From assembly GCA_036877525.1 (NCBI GenBank), contig JAZGTH010000099.1:124001-188000 (forward strand): a stretch of DNA of 64,000 nt, written 5' to 3'. The notes beneath the pieces are model-generated. The model did no database searches and was not told the DNA's origin. It saw only the letters and a program-made list of their open reading frames with translations. Below, one piece after another: positions 47,701 to 61,106 of the stretch. Source of the DNA: Chromobotia macracanthus. Taxonomy: Eukaryota > Chordata > Actinopteri > Cypriniformes > Botiidae. Each line of letters begins with the position of its first letter. The first letter of the stretch is position 1. Both the position numbers and the translations under genes were made by a program.

Positions 47701-50400
47701 GTTGTAAATCAAATCACAGGCCATATGCAGAGATTCAGTATTCAATATCATACATTTACATTAATGTCTAAGGGATACGCTCAGAACCAAAGAGGCTGTA
47801 GAAGACTAATAATGATGTGCTGTGCATGTGTTGACAGGTCAGTTTGTCTTCGCAGTACACAAGCTGTTGCGTTTGTGCATGATGTATGTTGTCTGCTAGT
47901 AGGCTAACTGTGTGAGTTCTGTCAGGCAGACAGCATCTTGTAATGAATACAGTCACGGTTAGATGAGAGAGATCGCAGACTCCTGCGAATGAATGAGCAG
48001 ACACTAAAACAGCATTATGTTAAGAGGGGCTATCGGTTAGCGAGTTATTGCTTATCTGCATTTTGGTGAAAGGTCCCATAGCACACATGGGACACAGTCT
48101 ATTACACAACATCATCTTGGACACATACTCCAAAACACAAATAGAGAGACAGAAATAGATTCCAGGATGGAGGAAGGGAGAGAGATACAGAATCAAGGCT
48201 TTCTTCAATGCTGATGTCATTTCCTCTTTAAAAGAGCAGCTCAATAGTGGGCGTTACTGAAGTGACAGTTCTATGGCTAAAATGCTTTTAAGTAATTAAA
48301 TCAGAAAATGTATAAGGGACAATAGCCTGATTAACAGGCCTTTAGCAAATTAGCTTGAAATTGTTTTGTATATAGAACACATCCGTGTAATGTGAAGTGT
48401 TTCATTTTTGTGTGTAATTCTAGTTTAACATACAGAGACCACAATAAGTAAGAAATATACTTCCTAAGAGTATAAACATTGTGGTACTAGTGCTACCAAA
48501 ACATGGCTGTGTTTGTTTGAGCAGTCAACCTGGCCTCACTGTAAAATGTATTTGTTTAACAAGGGAGCGTTTTTGTGTGACTTGGCATGAATTCGCATCA
48601 TACAAAAACTTTCGATTATTAGAAAAAAGGCAAGCATGAGGGTCGATCACTAACCCCACTCCTAAAGAAAACTAACACTGGAATAAAAGCAGATTTTATA
48701 CAAATGAGATTGTACCAATTCATACAAATTGTAAAAATAAATGAATGTAAAAAAAGAAAATAAATGTAAATAAATTACAAATTGCAATGAAATTGGGTCA
48801 GATCAGCCCAACACAGCCCTGTAAAGCTGGTTAAATTTGTTAACTTTTACACGTGCATGCAGGGATAGCCGAAACAAACGTGAAATAACTTTAGTAGTTC
48901 ATCCAACTAAAATAGTCGTCCCGACGCTAAGAGGATAATTTAGACGATTTCCCACCTCAAATAAAATCCGCTTTTTAACACAAGCTTCACATTTCTGCTT
49001 TTCATCATCTGGAACACCTTGGCCCATAAACTGTAAGAGCATTACTGATTGTTTTTATGAACCAAGGGCAGATTTAAAATAATTTTGAGGTAATTGTCAC
49101 AGACGCCGCCCATAGAGCATGTATTAAAGATTCTGTTGATGAGTATTCAGAAGCAAACGTCTATATTCTGCAGTTTATCCTTCTATGTCCACAGCATGTA
49201 ATAATGCCACTCTTGCAGCTGAAGCTTGTAACGGTCACATATGTTTGTAATCGCATGTGGCTGATTGGCCTGCCTGTTCGCTGTAATGAACCCATTTCCC
49301 AGGATTCTCAAAGTGGCCTTGAACAGTGTTTGAACCTTTCATCAGCAAATGAACTAATGGCACAATGAGGTTTTCCAGTAAAGTACCACAGACTTTTGTA
49401 AATGGATACATGATCTAGTCCATCTGCAAGCCACAGCTTTATCTATGCCAGATCCATACCTGGAACATTTAGAATTAAGAATGTCCGAACTTCAAACGTT
49501 TGCTAAAACTGACATTTAATCTATGAACAAAATGAAACATATACGGTGATGATATAAAGTATCTCACACAGTGTGGAATGCATCAGATTTGTAAGGACAA
49601 GAATCAAACTCTGTCAGGTTCAGTTGCGATTGTACTTAAATGTGATCGAGCCACACTGTATTGAAATGTTACACGGTGGATTGTTGTATGCATTTGTTAT
49701 GCATGGAATTCCTGGAATTTTACATAGTTTTTTTGTTTAGCTTTTAAACATTAACTCACTCTTCTGATGTTGCAACAAAGGAAGGTGTATGGAAATCTGA
49801 GTGAATTCAGGCACACTGCTTGCGAATTGTGATATCAGGGTTATCAGGGTGTTGCTGCATGGTTGCTAAGGTATTTTGAGTTGTTTTTAGTGCATTGATA
49901 TGTGTTTGGTGGGAATACCTGGGTAGTTGCTATAGGGTTGAATACTGGGACAACAGTCAACAGAAGCCACTCCCCATCACCTATGAAATTCTAATAGCTT
50001 GCTGTGGAACTTTTTTATATGGTTTAATATCTGCCAGGCAAAAATCATAAGTTTGGGCACTTTTTGACTGGTTACACTGGAAGAACATCTGACAAACGAG
50101 CTAAACCAACTGAGAGATCAGCTTACCCAGGCTAAAAGACCAGCCAGAAACACTAGCAAACCATTGTAGTTTCTTTAAGTAGGGAGTGTAGAATGATCTT
50201 ACATGTCAAAGTTTAAGATTTAGGGTTAGACTTTGTGTAAACCCTTAGCATACACTACTAGTAATGCAAATGCAATTTTTATTGTTAGGATGTAGTGTGT
50301 TATACAATTTGCTGTTGTGTACTTATTAAATCAGGATTAACTATATGGTTATTTATTCAATGAGAAAAATGTACATTGGTGCCGGAATGTTATTGCACAT
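44771..50400. other. Gene-poor DNA, no feature supported
   Basis: AT-rich sequence with small chance ORFs on both strands. A short exon-like segment at about 45,233-45,294 (acceptor 'ttttccaaacag', donor GTAAGA, open frame containing VKPKPCYISQQTG) was noticed but cannot be tied to a gene. A GTTGCTAAGG-type motif lies near 49,860. Confidence 0.4.
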
Positions 50401-50627
50401 TTCATTAAAAAAAAGGACATTTTGTGTTTTGAATCCAGAATGTGCGTGCAAACCTCATCCATTAAAGATTCAATCCATCAGTTGAAGTCCACACGCAGCC
50501 TCCTTCAACTCCTCAGTAAATTTTACATAATTGAAATGCACTGTGGGCCTGACAGGCCCTGCTCAGATCTAAATTTACATGAGGATTGGTCATGCTTGTC
50601 TGCAATGACCTCTGGCCCCAGGAAGCA

Positions 50628-50634
50628 TATAAAA
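50628..50634 (+). promoter_or_regulatory. Candidate TATA box (TATAAAA)
   Basis: A canonical TATAAAA about 630 bases before an exon-like segment on the plus strand. Its GC context ('ccccaggaagca' before, 'cagcaggatg' after) is core-promoter-like. No transcript is known to me here. Confidence 0.25.
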
Positions 50635-51263
50635 CAGCAGGATGTTTGGACAGGGCAGATTCATAACAGCAAGTCCCAAATGTTTTGCTAATACTTTTTC
50701 ATTCTGCCCAACCCTTAACCCAGAGCCATCAGAGAAATGCGACTGTGCCCCACGTTAATGTATCCAGTATGAGAGAGTAATGCATGCTGCCTTATTCTTA
50801 AAAAAATAAAGTCACAAGCTGGAGTGAATTGTTATTGATTATACCATCTTTATATAAAGGGTTTCTATAAACAGAAGATTTTTATAGCTGCAATACAATA
50901 AAATTTCTTTCGATGAGACCTGCTGGACACCATATTGTTATTAAAAGTTAGATAATTTGGGTAAAACTCACATCCTTAAAAAAGGGTTATTGTTTATATA
51001 GAAAAAGATAAGACTGTATAAAATACTAATAATATAATTTTTGTCAGCCTTTTGGTGATATATAGCTGTAACAGATCAAACACTGAGCCTAAAGGCACAA
51101 TCCTAAGAGAAAAATTTAATGGCCAGATAAAATCTTTATTAATATTCAAATTGTTGATTAATTTTATAACACCAACAAAATATTGTACATGTTCCCATCC
51201 CATGGAGCAATACATACATTTCCAATATTCCTCTGTATGTCTGTCTGTGTGTTTCCCAGTGAA

Positions 51264-51764
51264 ATGAATACACAGCTGGGCTGGGTGAACTGCAGGCCAC
51301 CATACAATGGAAGTCTTGACCTTCTCGTCCCTCAGGAGCACCACAAGCTGCAGACATCCTGCCCCAGGTCCTCAGCTACAGGTGAGTAGGTTTAGTAAGG
51401 TGCCAAGGGAACACAAAGACAGGTTTTAGTAGCTATCTTAGGGCTAGTTGTGGTGTAGGAGGTTTCACTGAGGTCAAAGGGTTGCTGTACCAATACAAAA
51501 TGCATTCAGAACTATATCATTAATTCCACAAGGGACATCTTCTCTCTCTCTGCCTAAGAGCTGCGTAAGGTCCCTCAGACTGAACGATCTCCCATCATGC
51601 ATCTGCATTCAATGGCTGCAGAAGTAACTGATATGCTTTGTCCTTTGACCTCAACAGAAAGGCCAACATTCATCACGCGGGACTTGACTTCTGGAACATC
51701 TGTCATTACGCAGGTAGTCACCAGTGCAAGCCTGGGTCGCCGCTCTCTTGTCGGTGATGAATGA
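51264..51764 (+). CDS. Candidate two-exon ORF (107 aa), unrecognised
   Basis: Exon A (51260-51381) has an acceptor after a pyrimidine-rich stretch ending 'gtttcccag' and a strong donor GTGAGT. An ATG at 51,264 opens a frame through it (start MNTQLGWVNCRPPYNGSLDL). An acceptor at 51,557-51,558 after a CT-rich tract would join it in frame to exon B, ending in TGA at 51,762-51,764 (C-terminus SLGRRSLVGDE). Exon A can alternatively join 53,624-53,674, also in frame. I do not recognise the product. It could be coding, the 5' part of a longer gene, or a non-coding RNA exon pair. Confidence 0.22.
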
Positions 51765-53064
51765 ATGCTAATGGAAACTGACTTCACAGCCTTGAGAGGG
51801 CTTGACCCTTATTCAGGATGCATACCTGAATTTAGCATGATATTCACAGTCCTTCACCTGTGGTGAATTCTGAGTAAAATAGAAGTTTGTAAGAGTGTGT
51901 GAACAGACATAATATTTTGACTTTCAGTTAGTTGAGGTTATAATTTGATACTTAAATGCACAAAGGTTCTGTAATGGTACAATATAGCATCAGATGGAAA
52001 GGTAATGGTACCCTCATAAATATTAGAATTGTAACGGAGTGACTACTGACTGTTTATTTACCATTTACATAGAACTTCAACAAATAGCATAATATGTTTA
52101 ACATGTCCATAAACATCTGTGGTGTTAAACGTTTGTACTACTGAACAAGGTTTTGAAATTTATCTCACAGAGAAATGCTTAAAAACACATTTGGAAGTCT
52201 TGGAAACTTTATTGAAGAGTACAAAGAAAGTAAACCATGGATTTGCCATGATACATGTCCAGAAAGCCATAGTTCCATGGCACTTTTCTCTGTATTGGGG
52301 AATTTAGGCCTGCATACCATTTAGGCCTTACCATATATTGAGATGTTTGGCACTTCAGCTCCTCTAGACTTTCAAACTTTAAAAATAGCATGAATTCAAA
52401 ATTATGAAAATTCTGCTGTGGCCCCAAAGTGTTAAGAACGACAGCCGCTGTCTGCGTCACTTCTGCTTGCCTGCTAGTACACATCATACGGTATCTGTTC
52501 TAATTGTAATCTATTTGATGCTCTAAACAAGAGTGCACCATGTGAGTATCCTTCATTACCTTATTTCCCCTGAGGTCGAGAAGGTCACCCTTGAGACTGC
52601 CAGTTGTGACAGACAGCTGACCTATGACCCTTCCAAGAGCTCAATAGGAGAATCATGACCATTCATAGGGGTTAACACTGACGTAATTCTTTAAAGAGAA
52701 TGACCGAAGTACACCAAAGATGTATTGACACAAGCTGCCTATATGTTAAATTGAATATTGAGCCACTATCATTCAAAACAGGAGCTTGAATTGAAGTCAG
52801 TAATAACTTTTCTGTTAGCACAAGCAAACTGAAATTCATTTCTGTCTCTGTTTAAGGTGGTCAAGACAGTAGCAGTAATCTACAGTGATGAAGTTAAAGC
52901 AGTACTTGTACAGGTAATAGTGTAAACAAGCTGTACAATGTTCCTAAAAGTTAAGCTTGTCTCCCACCGTCTGTTCAATGGTGACCGAGATTCTACTAAG
53001 TTGGAGTTATGGTGATGAAGTCAAACAAGTTCTTACCTAACCTACCATTAACACAAAAATGTAA

Positions 53065-53099
53065 TTGATTGATTTATTGATTGGTTGATTGATTGATTG
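53065..53099. repeat. Imperfect (TTGA)n tract
   Basis: Short tetranucleotide repeat with two interruptions. Confidence 0.85.
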
Positions 53100-53623
53100 C
53101 CTAGATTTTTGGTCCAGGACATACAAGGACGTGCTATTCCTGAAGCACATTTTACTTGTCGAAATAACAGCCTGTTTAAATGAATAGAATAAGAGAAGTA
53201 ATTTTGATGGATGGATCCTTTCATGGAATGTTCAGCCTTTGTACTCGTGTTCTTCACCGATTTAATTTGGTACGCTTGTTTCAAAGTTCTCCAACTTAAG
53301 GGAGGTCCACAGTCATCAGAGCATATAGAAGTTAAGCTATGACCCCTTCAAGAAAGGTCAAGCAGGTTGGTGAAAAAACGAGGTTGAGGGTAGATCTCAA
53401 CTGCCATCAATTTGTTTTCATTGTCCTAAAACGTTTCTCCCTTTCTCATCCAAGTCCACGTACGCGAGGTAGCAAAAACATTCTTGTAGGTAATGTGATG
53501 TTTGCTTGGCACGTTCATCTGTTTTTACTTGCTGAAGATTCCACCTGTCTGTCAACAAGTCAAAAGCGTGTAATGTAGGTGGACTCTACTCTCATTTTCT
53601 TGTTCTGTCTGATTTCCTTTCAG

Positions 53624-53674
53624 GTGAGGTTCTGGTCCACCAGCAACTGAGAGAGCAGGCAGACCATGAAGAAG
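53624..53674 (+). other. Exon-like segment, plus strand
   Basis: A strong acceptor 'gatttcctttcag' is followed by 51 bases open in the frame that continues exon A at 51.38 kb (GEVLVHQQLREQADHEE), then a weak donor GTGATT. It could be an alternative exon of the unrecognised plus-strand transcript. Confidence 0.2.
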
Positions 53675-54361
53675 GTGATTGTTTACAGGCGTTTTGGAGA
53701 GAGCAGGATTTAGAGTTTGTTCTGTTGTTTGTCAGATTGATTAGTACATGGGCCTGTACTATGTGGAGTTAATATATCCCAAATTCTTAACTACATTTAC
53801 GGTGCCCTTTCTTAAACTTTCATATAAAAGCACTGATAAAAGCAGCGTAAACATTCTAAGAAACATTTTAAGTTAGACAGGTTTGAGTCGACATGAGTTG
53901 GAGTAAATGACGACAAACTTTCAGTTTTCATATTAAGGGAACCCTAAATAATGTAATGCAAAAGTGAACAGAAATATCTTTTTACATCTTTTTTTATCTT
54001 TTTCTGTTTACATGAAATGTCACTTTTGATATGAAACGCAAAATGATGCATATCAGCAGGAAAGGATCCAGATCACGATAAGAGACGTGTCTTCGTGTTT
54101 CTAATTTGCATAACTCTTTTAGCAGATAATTACATCTATCTGTTAATGTCCCGCAGATGTGTGTGTCTGCTCTGAATAGAGCTCCTTTAGTGCTGAAGAG
54201 AGAGAGGAAGAGCGAAAGTGCAGAACACCATTAAAACTGAAGGGAGACTATTGTCCTCTAGATGCCAACATGTTGTCAAGGATGTTATTTTGGTTTTCAG
54301 CATCTGTCTTATTCGGTCCCTCTTCCTCACTGGCTTGTTCCAGAGCAGTTCTGATAAATGT

Positions 54362-54875
54362 TAAAGGAATACTTTACAAAACTGAGCATTGTTATTATTT
54401 AGTCGCTCTCATGTCATTCCAAAACTGTTAAGGCCTATTCACACCAAGAATGGTACTATACGGAACTATTAAGATGGCTATAATGATAAATATATTAATG
54501 TCCATGCCAACAAACGATTGTGTTATGTTGTTTCTAAGCTTATGAGCTGCAGTTTCACAGTCACAAGGATAGATGTAGATGACCTGCTGTTGTTTTGTGT
54601 TTCACAAAAACACCAAAGCAAAAACAGATGCTTATGGGTAGATGAATATCTCTGTTTAGAGAGTGTTTATTCAAAGTTACATACAAATCCGTAGAATGCT
54701 TCTGGTTTCTAGAATGTCGGCTCCTGCATCCGCATCAGACGCATATGTAAACACGTGTCGGAGACTGACACAAAAGATAAGCAGTTTTTATATGATATAA
54801 TTTGATTTCATATTTGATATGATGGTGAGTAAATAATAGCATGATTTGCATTTTTTGGTGAGCTATCCCTTTAAA
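54362..54875. repeat. Composite interspersed repeat
   Basis: Begins 'aaaggaatactttacaaaac' and ends 'gagctatccctttaaaactt', the mirrored ends of a common fish non-autonomous element; 'gatggtgagtaaataatagc' lies near its end. The centre carries another repeat with 'cctattcacaccaagaa', suggesting nesting. No coding capacity. Confidence 0.5.
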
Positions 54876-55869
54876 ACTTTTAATTACAAATCTGGGCTAA
54901 CTTAAGTTTTGATTATGTAGATTGTGTTCTGTAATTATTTTACAAGATAATTATTTTACCTTCTCTGAGCCTTTCTGCCTGGCAGGTCAAATCAAGTCAT
55001 GAATCAAAATGTTGAAGCTCTTTAAAGTGCAGGAAATGTGATCTGACCAGGGGATCTTTCCAGGAGTGTAGTCTTTATTAGGGGAAAAACTAAAATGCAT
55101 TACATGGTATTACCTTTAATGCAAGCCTGAATTGATTTAAAATCCAGCCGTCATTTAATCATGAGACTGTGTCTTCCAATGTCAGCTTTATGAATTATGT
55201 CGGTATCAAAATCATTTTCTGGGGCCAAAATTATCCACATTCATATTATATTTTGGCCGAATGCTTGATCTTCAAAACAAAACACCACAAAAGTATGAAA
55301 GCTTGTTTGTTTATTATACATATTACAGAAATATATGGGACTTGTTTCAGTCTTTAAGAAAAGCATGCAAGGGGACTTCAAAGAACTGCGGTCATGCTAA
55401 TTTTAATGGCTCAGCATAGATACAGACATGAAATCAAGACTAAACAAGTTTAATAGGATTGAATAGGTTGCTACAGAATAGCCATTGTACAGTTTTAGTT
55501 TTTGACAGATTTAGCCAGTTTAAGATATGCTGTGCTGTTAAAACCGAGGTCTTGATAATACCAGAATGTCTGCAGCAGTAAATTGTTTATGGTTTTGCGC
55601 ATTAGATAACTTTTCCCTTTTTTATACCTTGTATTGTTTTTAGTCAACATCAAAAACCAGAAACACTACAATATGTTTACTGAGATTTTAATTTAGATGC
55701 ATGTATGTTGCACAAGATCGATAATCGGCAGTAATAACAATTATAATGATTATTTTGATATCAAAGACAGTTGTTTTACTATTTTGAGTTTTCTACTTTG
55801 AGGCATGTAAAAGAAACAGTTTGTGACATAACAACAGGATGAAATGGTTACTGGGTCAGTCAGGTTGGG

Positions 55870-55907
55870 CCAATCATGCTCGATCAATAGCGCACAGTTG
55901 CTATAAA
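55870..55907 (+). promoter_or_regulatory. CCAAT plus TATAAA pair, possible core promoter
   Basis: CCAAT at 55,870-55,874 and TATAAA at 55,902-55,907 are spaced closely on the plus strand, followed by pyrimidine-rich DNA. This could start a transcript that includes the exon-like segment at 56.49 kb. No supporting gene is recognised. Confidence 0.2.
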
Positions 55908-56491
55908 GCTGATGTCATCCATTTCCTTCCTCGTTCCAGACATACACACATACACACTTTCTCTTTTTCCACATATTCTCACCCTCTGCCTCGTCTGCTA
56001 AACCATGTGCTGTTGATATTCTTCAGATATGGAAATACTCTTTTTTTGAACACAAGTCATTTTTCATGTCAGCAGACGACCTTCCAAAGAACTGCACAAG
56101 TCATTTTTAAACATCGCAAACCAATAACCGCATCAGTGGAAATCTCACTCAAGCTCTTTTAACACCTGTCGAGACCATGGTGATATCAACAGGTTTGTGC
56201 GTTCTTCATCCTGCTGTTGGCAACTACTTGATTTAGCGTGACTTTCAGAAAACAGGAGCTCTCAGTGCCTGAAGCATGTGTGCTGGTCCTCTAGAGCCCA
56301 GAAGTGAATACCACCCTTGTCTTGGTGGTCCACCAAAGCCCAGTTTTGTTATTTTCTTGACAGTGATCCAGATTTGAAGTTCATTGACCAGACCTTTCAC
56401 TGTAGCTCAGTGCTTTATACTGTCTGCTGCAATTTATTAGCTCCCTCATTATTCACCTTTTTTCCTTTGTTTATCCAGTCTTTTTTCCCAG

Positions 56492-56577
56492 GTTCCAGAC
56501 TCTGCCGCAGCTACACCAGCAGAAGGGGGAGATGTGTCCTTTCAGAGAACAATATGTTTCTATTCAGAGTCATCGGG
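56492..56577 (+). other. Exon-like segment, plus strand
   Basis: A long pyrimidine tract and 'tttttcccag' acceptor precede an 86-base segment open in all three frames, with a GTAACA donor-like end at 56,578. One frame remains open for about 220 bases to a TGA at 56,712-56,714. I recognise none of the three translations. Confidence 0.18.
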
Positions 56578-57786
56578 TAACACACGAGACTATTAATCAA
56601 TGTATCAGAGTGACTTGGTCATCAGAGAACCTCACTGGAGCTGAAGAACTTTTACGCAGAGCTACAAAGGGCTGTGCTGGGTCAGTGGAGCTGGTGAATT
56701 TCTCTGGAGCATGATGGGTGAAAAGACAAAAATGTTTATATTTCAGCCAGAGATTGAAAATAGGATTACAATAATGCATTAATTAATGAGGGTTTGTGCG
56801 TACATTGCAACGACAACAATATGACAAAAGGAACCACTGCTCATTGTTCAATCAATAATTGGTTTAATTCATGCCAATAAAAAGCTGTAGGCTGTTTACC
56901 TGTTGCCGCATTAATATAGAATGAGCGGTTTATCATTTACGATTTTGAATGTGGCTTCTCCAATTAGAATTAAAATAGGAATTATTTGTTTTTAATATAG
57001 AATAACCCAGTGATTTGATTTGATGTCTTATAGAGTCTATTTGATATCTGTATAGAGTTCCACATAAGTCATTATTATTTTTCTTCTGTCCTGTTTTCTC
57101 AAGATTGCCTCTTGTTTTGGTGTTCATGGCCACTGCATGATGGTTAGTGCTGTGTCAGTGGACGAGTCAGCTTGTCTATGTAGCATGCGTGTGAGTCTCT
57201 GCATAGGCATGTGTGTGTGTGTCTGTTTGTGATGACCATTACTAATGCAGTTTAAGCTGCCTTTGACCCCATGTATGCACCACTTAACTGCAGTGTGACA
57301 AATACTAAACATCTGTAAGGCAATAAGACCCCCCTACACACACATGCATGTTAGCACAAGAAGAATCATACAAACTTTGATTTTGGCAAACGCAACACTT
57401 CTGTGTTCAGAGTCAGATTTTTAGCACTATTTATAATATAGTATTTTTTCTTTCATTAAAATAATAACCTTACTATTCCAGGAACATTTTCGGTCTTTTA
57501 CAATGTCGGCCTGATTGGTGTTTTGGCAGGCTGTGTACTAATTTTAGGCTAAATTGTAGTTTCCATCATCACAGATATCTGTGAGTAATGCTTCCCAAAG
57601 CAGACTGAGCTATCACACTAACCAGAGACTTCTCATCCAATCACAAGCCTTTATTATCAAGCATTTCAGCAAGTCACATGTTTGTGGATTCAGGCCTGAA
57701 AAACACTCAGGCATTAGTGTAATTTACTGTGTCTGATTTGGGCAGACTCTGCTGTATTTCGCTCACTGAGGCCCATTTAGTAATGT

Positions 57787-57787
<1 letters not shown>

Positions 57788-57854
<67 letters not shown>
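57788..57854. repeat. Long perfect (GT)n microsatellite (67 bases)
   Basis: Perfect GT run, the longest dinucleotide repeat in the window. It produces spurious all-Cys/Val and His/Thr ORFs on the two strands. Likely polymorphic. Confidence 0.97.
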
Positions 57855-57855
<1 letters not shown>

Positions 57856-60580
57856 TTTTACAGCCCAATGAAAGACCCCTACACTCCTCTACACTGACCA
57901 CTTCACTTGAAAGCAGTAAATCACTCGAGGTGTCAGAGAGGAGCTAATTTTTTCCTGCTGTATCTACGCACACACACACAAATACAAATGCACACCCAGG
58001 CACTTACACATTATTGGTTTAGGCTGCTCTAATTGTTGTGGTATTGGAAGTCATGCAGGCTGCATATTTAAGATAAAGCTATAAAGTGGCAGAAATGTGA
58101 GACCTTATTTGGACTATAATTACAGCACAGAAATATAGTAACCACTAATTACAACTCACGAACCCTTCACACCCAGTGACCGTGCATCTCTGCTGAACAA
58201 TGCTGAGATAAACAATAGATGTTTGCTTCAGCTGGATTTAACACACAACCATTCAGCTGTGATTTTATTAACATCCCCGATTGTAATCATTACAAAATTC
58301 TGGCTGATGATGTTATGGCTGAAAAACTGATAAATACTCAATATTATAGTTTATAAACATATATGCTAAAAGTAAATTTAAGCATCCACACTTTGTAATG
58401 CAGCATGAAGGACAGCTATTCATTTTACAGTCCAACAGGTAATAAATATACGACATCACCTGATAGGATATGGTCATAATGCATTTTACATCCTTTATTC
58501 AGCTACAGTATAGGATTCAGCACTCATAAACTAAGAGAACTGGAAGGAAGAGGGCAGATGATTTCATTTTTTGGATTGATTCAAGATGTTCTTTATGGTT
58601 CCCAAAGGAGCTGTTTAGTCTTTTTAAGGTTAAAAGATTACAAGATCTTCTGGAGGATTTTATAGGTCCTGCCACTTCCTCTGTGACCTTTAATGAAGGT
58701 GTGATATCTTCACTGAAAGGCTCAGATCTTAGGCTCCTGTACCTGCTCTTTTATGTCTTACATGTAGCACAGCCTTGATGTTGTGGTCTTGATCTGGTTT
58801 CTGAGTGGCAAAAGGGTTTGAAATAAATGCTGCAATAAATTCAGCATTTTCTTTGTTTTAGATAGATTGGTTTTAGCTGACTGACTGGATCTGGTCCTGT
58901 AGTGGTGTAGTTTTGTTGGGTCTTATTTTGGGTCTGGTGTTGATCAGAGTTCTTAATGGCCACTCTGATCTCCAACTTTGATTCTTAAGATTCAAGAGCC
59001 TTGGGTTCTCATATCACCTGTCATCTTTATCCTGTGGCTGAAATTCATACACTGTAAAAAAAAAACTTTGCTGTTTAATCAGTTTGGTTTCACAAGTCAT
59101 TTCAATTTACTCTTTGCAATCTTGACTGGTGTGGCGTTCATGTAACTTATAAAAAATAGCTGGAAATTTGCTTAACCTATTTTTTAAAGTTATACCAGTC
59201 AAGATGTAAAATATTCAGTTGAAATGACGTGTAAAGCCAAGTTGATTAAACGTAAAAATTTAAGGCATCAAAGTTTTTTTTTACAGTGTAGTTGGGTCCA
59301 ATCTGTCAACCACTGGCACTCAGCATCAGCTCTCCTGACATACAGAATCCTCTTGATTGTTTGGACTAGGAGTCATACAGTATCAATTCTCACACTTATA
59401 CTTTCTTATGCTTTATTATTTAGTTCATATTTGTTTCAGTTATCATGGTTCCTGTGCAGGGCTGCCACTAGAATTCATGGAGTGCTGGGACAAAGTTATA
59501 ATGGTGGACTCATTCCCTAAACCCCCAATGTAAGGACTTGTTTAGTAGGCCCACTTCATCACAAGGCCCGGGATAACTTTCCTGGTTGTTCTTCCCCCGT
59601 CAACGACCCTGCTTCAATGTAAGAAGACAATGTTTGTCCTCTTCCAAACACTTCCATACTTTGGTGTCATATTTTTGAGCGTTTGGCTATTGTACACATG
59701 CCAACTGCAGATTCAGCTTTCATCGTCTGCAGTTAATGTAATAGCAGTGGAAGCGCAGTGGTGAGGGCAGCTCTGACTGCTGAAGTCTGCACAATGTGGT
59801 TTGGAAATTGGCTCCAGAGCTTCTAGCTCCCTGCACTCCCTCGGAAACTGGAATCTTGGACAGAAATAACATTTAATCACATCTGTGGATGTGCATATGG
59901 AGACATTTCTGTGGTGATTTATGGGAGTTTTTATTAATGGCAGGATGATAGTTTAATCCAGCGGTTCTCGTTTGGATGGGTCATGAAATGACATTTTTTA
60001 AAATGTCTGTTCTGACGGAGCTGCAGACAACAAGAATATAGTTCAATGCAAATAATGCAACAAACCATATAATCATGTATAGTCAGTACAGCAAACGCAT
60101 AGTAGCTTTTTATTGAAAGAAGAAAATGATTTCTGTTACCATAAAATATCTTTTGTTATTGACACCAAATACTGCTTCTAATGCAGTTTAACAGGACTTT
60201 GAGGGAATCATTTTTGTGTCACTTGGTAGAAGTGGCCCACATTAATCCGATGGCAACATGGACAAACTACATAAAGTAAAATAAAACATGATCCAGACTG
60301 TGGTTACCTTTACAATGAGGATAAACATGGTTGTGACCGCAGTGTGTAATCCGCATTGAATTTTGCATGAGCATAAAACCATTGGAATTCAAGAGACATC
60401 TTGAAACCAAAATGATGTCATGTTAAATTACATTGTATAGTGTTTGGCCTACAGTATGTAGTTTGTGGTAATATATTTTCTTGTATCCCAACCTAACAAG
60501 TCATTTATAATGTATACTGGTTGATTTCTTGCTTTCAAGACTTTTCAAGTTGCTGTTTGTTTGAAAATCTCATGCCTGAC
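57855..60580. other. Gene-poor DNA, no feature supported
   Basis: AT-rich DNA with no protein-like ORF. A patch at about 59,455-59,580 ('gggctgccactagaattcat', 'gggacaaagttataatggtg') resembles a degraded fish repeat. Confidence 0.35.
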
Positions 60581-60725
60581 ATCGCATCCATGGCTCAACC
60601 AATGGCGTGAGTTTGGGGCGGGACTGCCTGTTTGCCTAACCAATGGCAGACAAAGGGATGTTTAGGAAACCTGTTTGAAAACAACTGATTTATGTATTTC
60701 CTTTAGGTGGCGCTACGTACGGTAA
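60580..60725 (+). repeat. Dispersed repeat, inverted partner of 32.94-33.11 kb
   Basis: Carries 'ctcaaccaatggcgtgagtt', 'tggggcgggact' and 'ttaggtggcgct'. The same words occur in the same order on the minus strand in kdm7a intron 1. Confidence 0.65.
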
Positions 60726-60849
60726 AGGTATCCAAATATCCAAAATCTGAACCCTGGAATCCTGGCACACTCTCGTACATGTGCTGCTGTCTCTGCAAGT
60801 AAAGAGACAGAGCACTGGAATATCTGTTCAGTTATTTGTTAAAGAGGGG

Positions 60850-60876
60850 GAGAGAGAGAGAGAGGGAGAGAGGAGG
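60850..60876. repeat. (GA)n purine tract
   Basis: Purine-only GA-rich tract continuing into a longer purine-rich stretch to about 60,893. It lies just upstream of a candidate first exon. Confidence 0.8.
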
Positions 60877-61021
60877 GGAAAGAAAAGAGGAGGGGTGCTC
60901 AAGAGTGTAATAGGAAACCAGTCCACCCATCTATCTCTCTTTCACTGTCTTTACCTCTCTCCACCGCTCACTCCTCTGTCCCGCTGTCAGCTGGTTGGAA
61001 TAACACTCTTCACTCTTTCAG

Positions 61022-61106
61022 GGAAGTCAGCTCTGTGTTTGTACGTCTGTGACTACAGTGTTGATCCTGCTCTGTAAGGACAGGAGCGCAAGGGAAGCCT
61101 CAGAAG
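61022..61106 (+). other. Candidate first or internal exon, plus strand
   Basis: Ends 'gcctcagaag' at 61,106 with a strong donor GTGAGTG; 'cactctttcag' just before 61,022 could be an acceptor. The frame open at its start closes at TAA (61,075-61,077), so it would be untranslated or the end of a coding region. It may be the 5' UTR exon of a plus-strand gene whose coding part lies beyond 64,000. Confidence 0.25.

Noticed and set aside
57707..57947. Overlapping Cys/Val-rich and His/Thr-rich ORFs
   Set aside because: They are translations of the (GT)n microsatellite.
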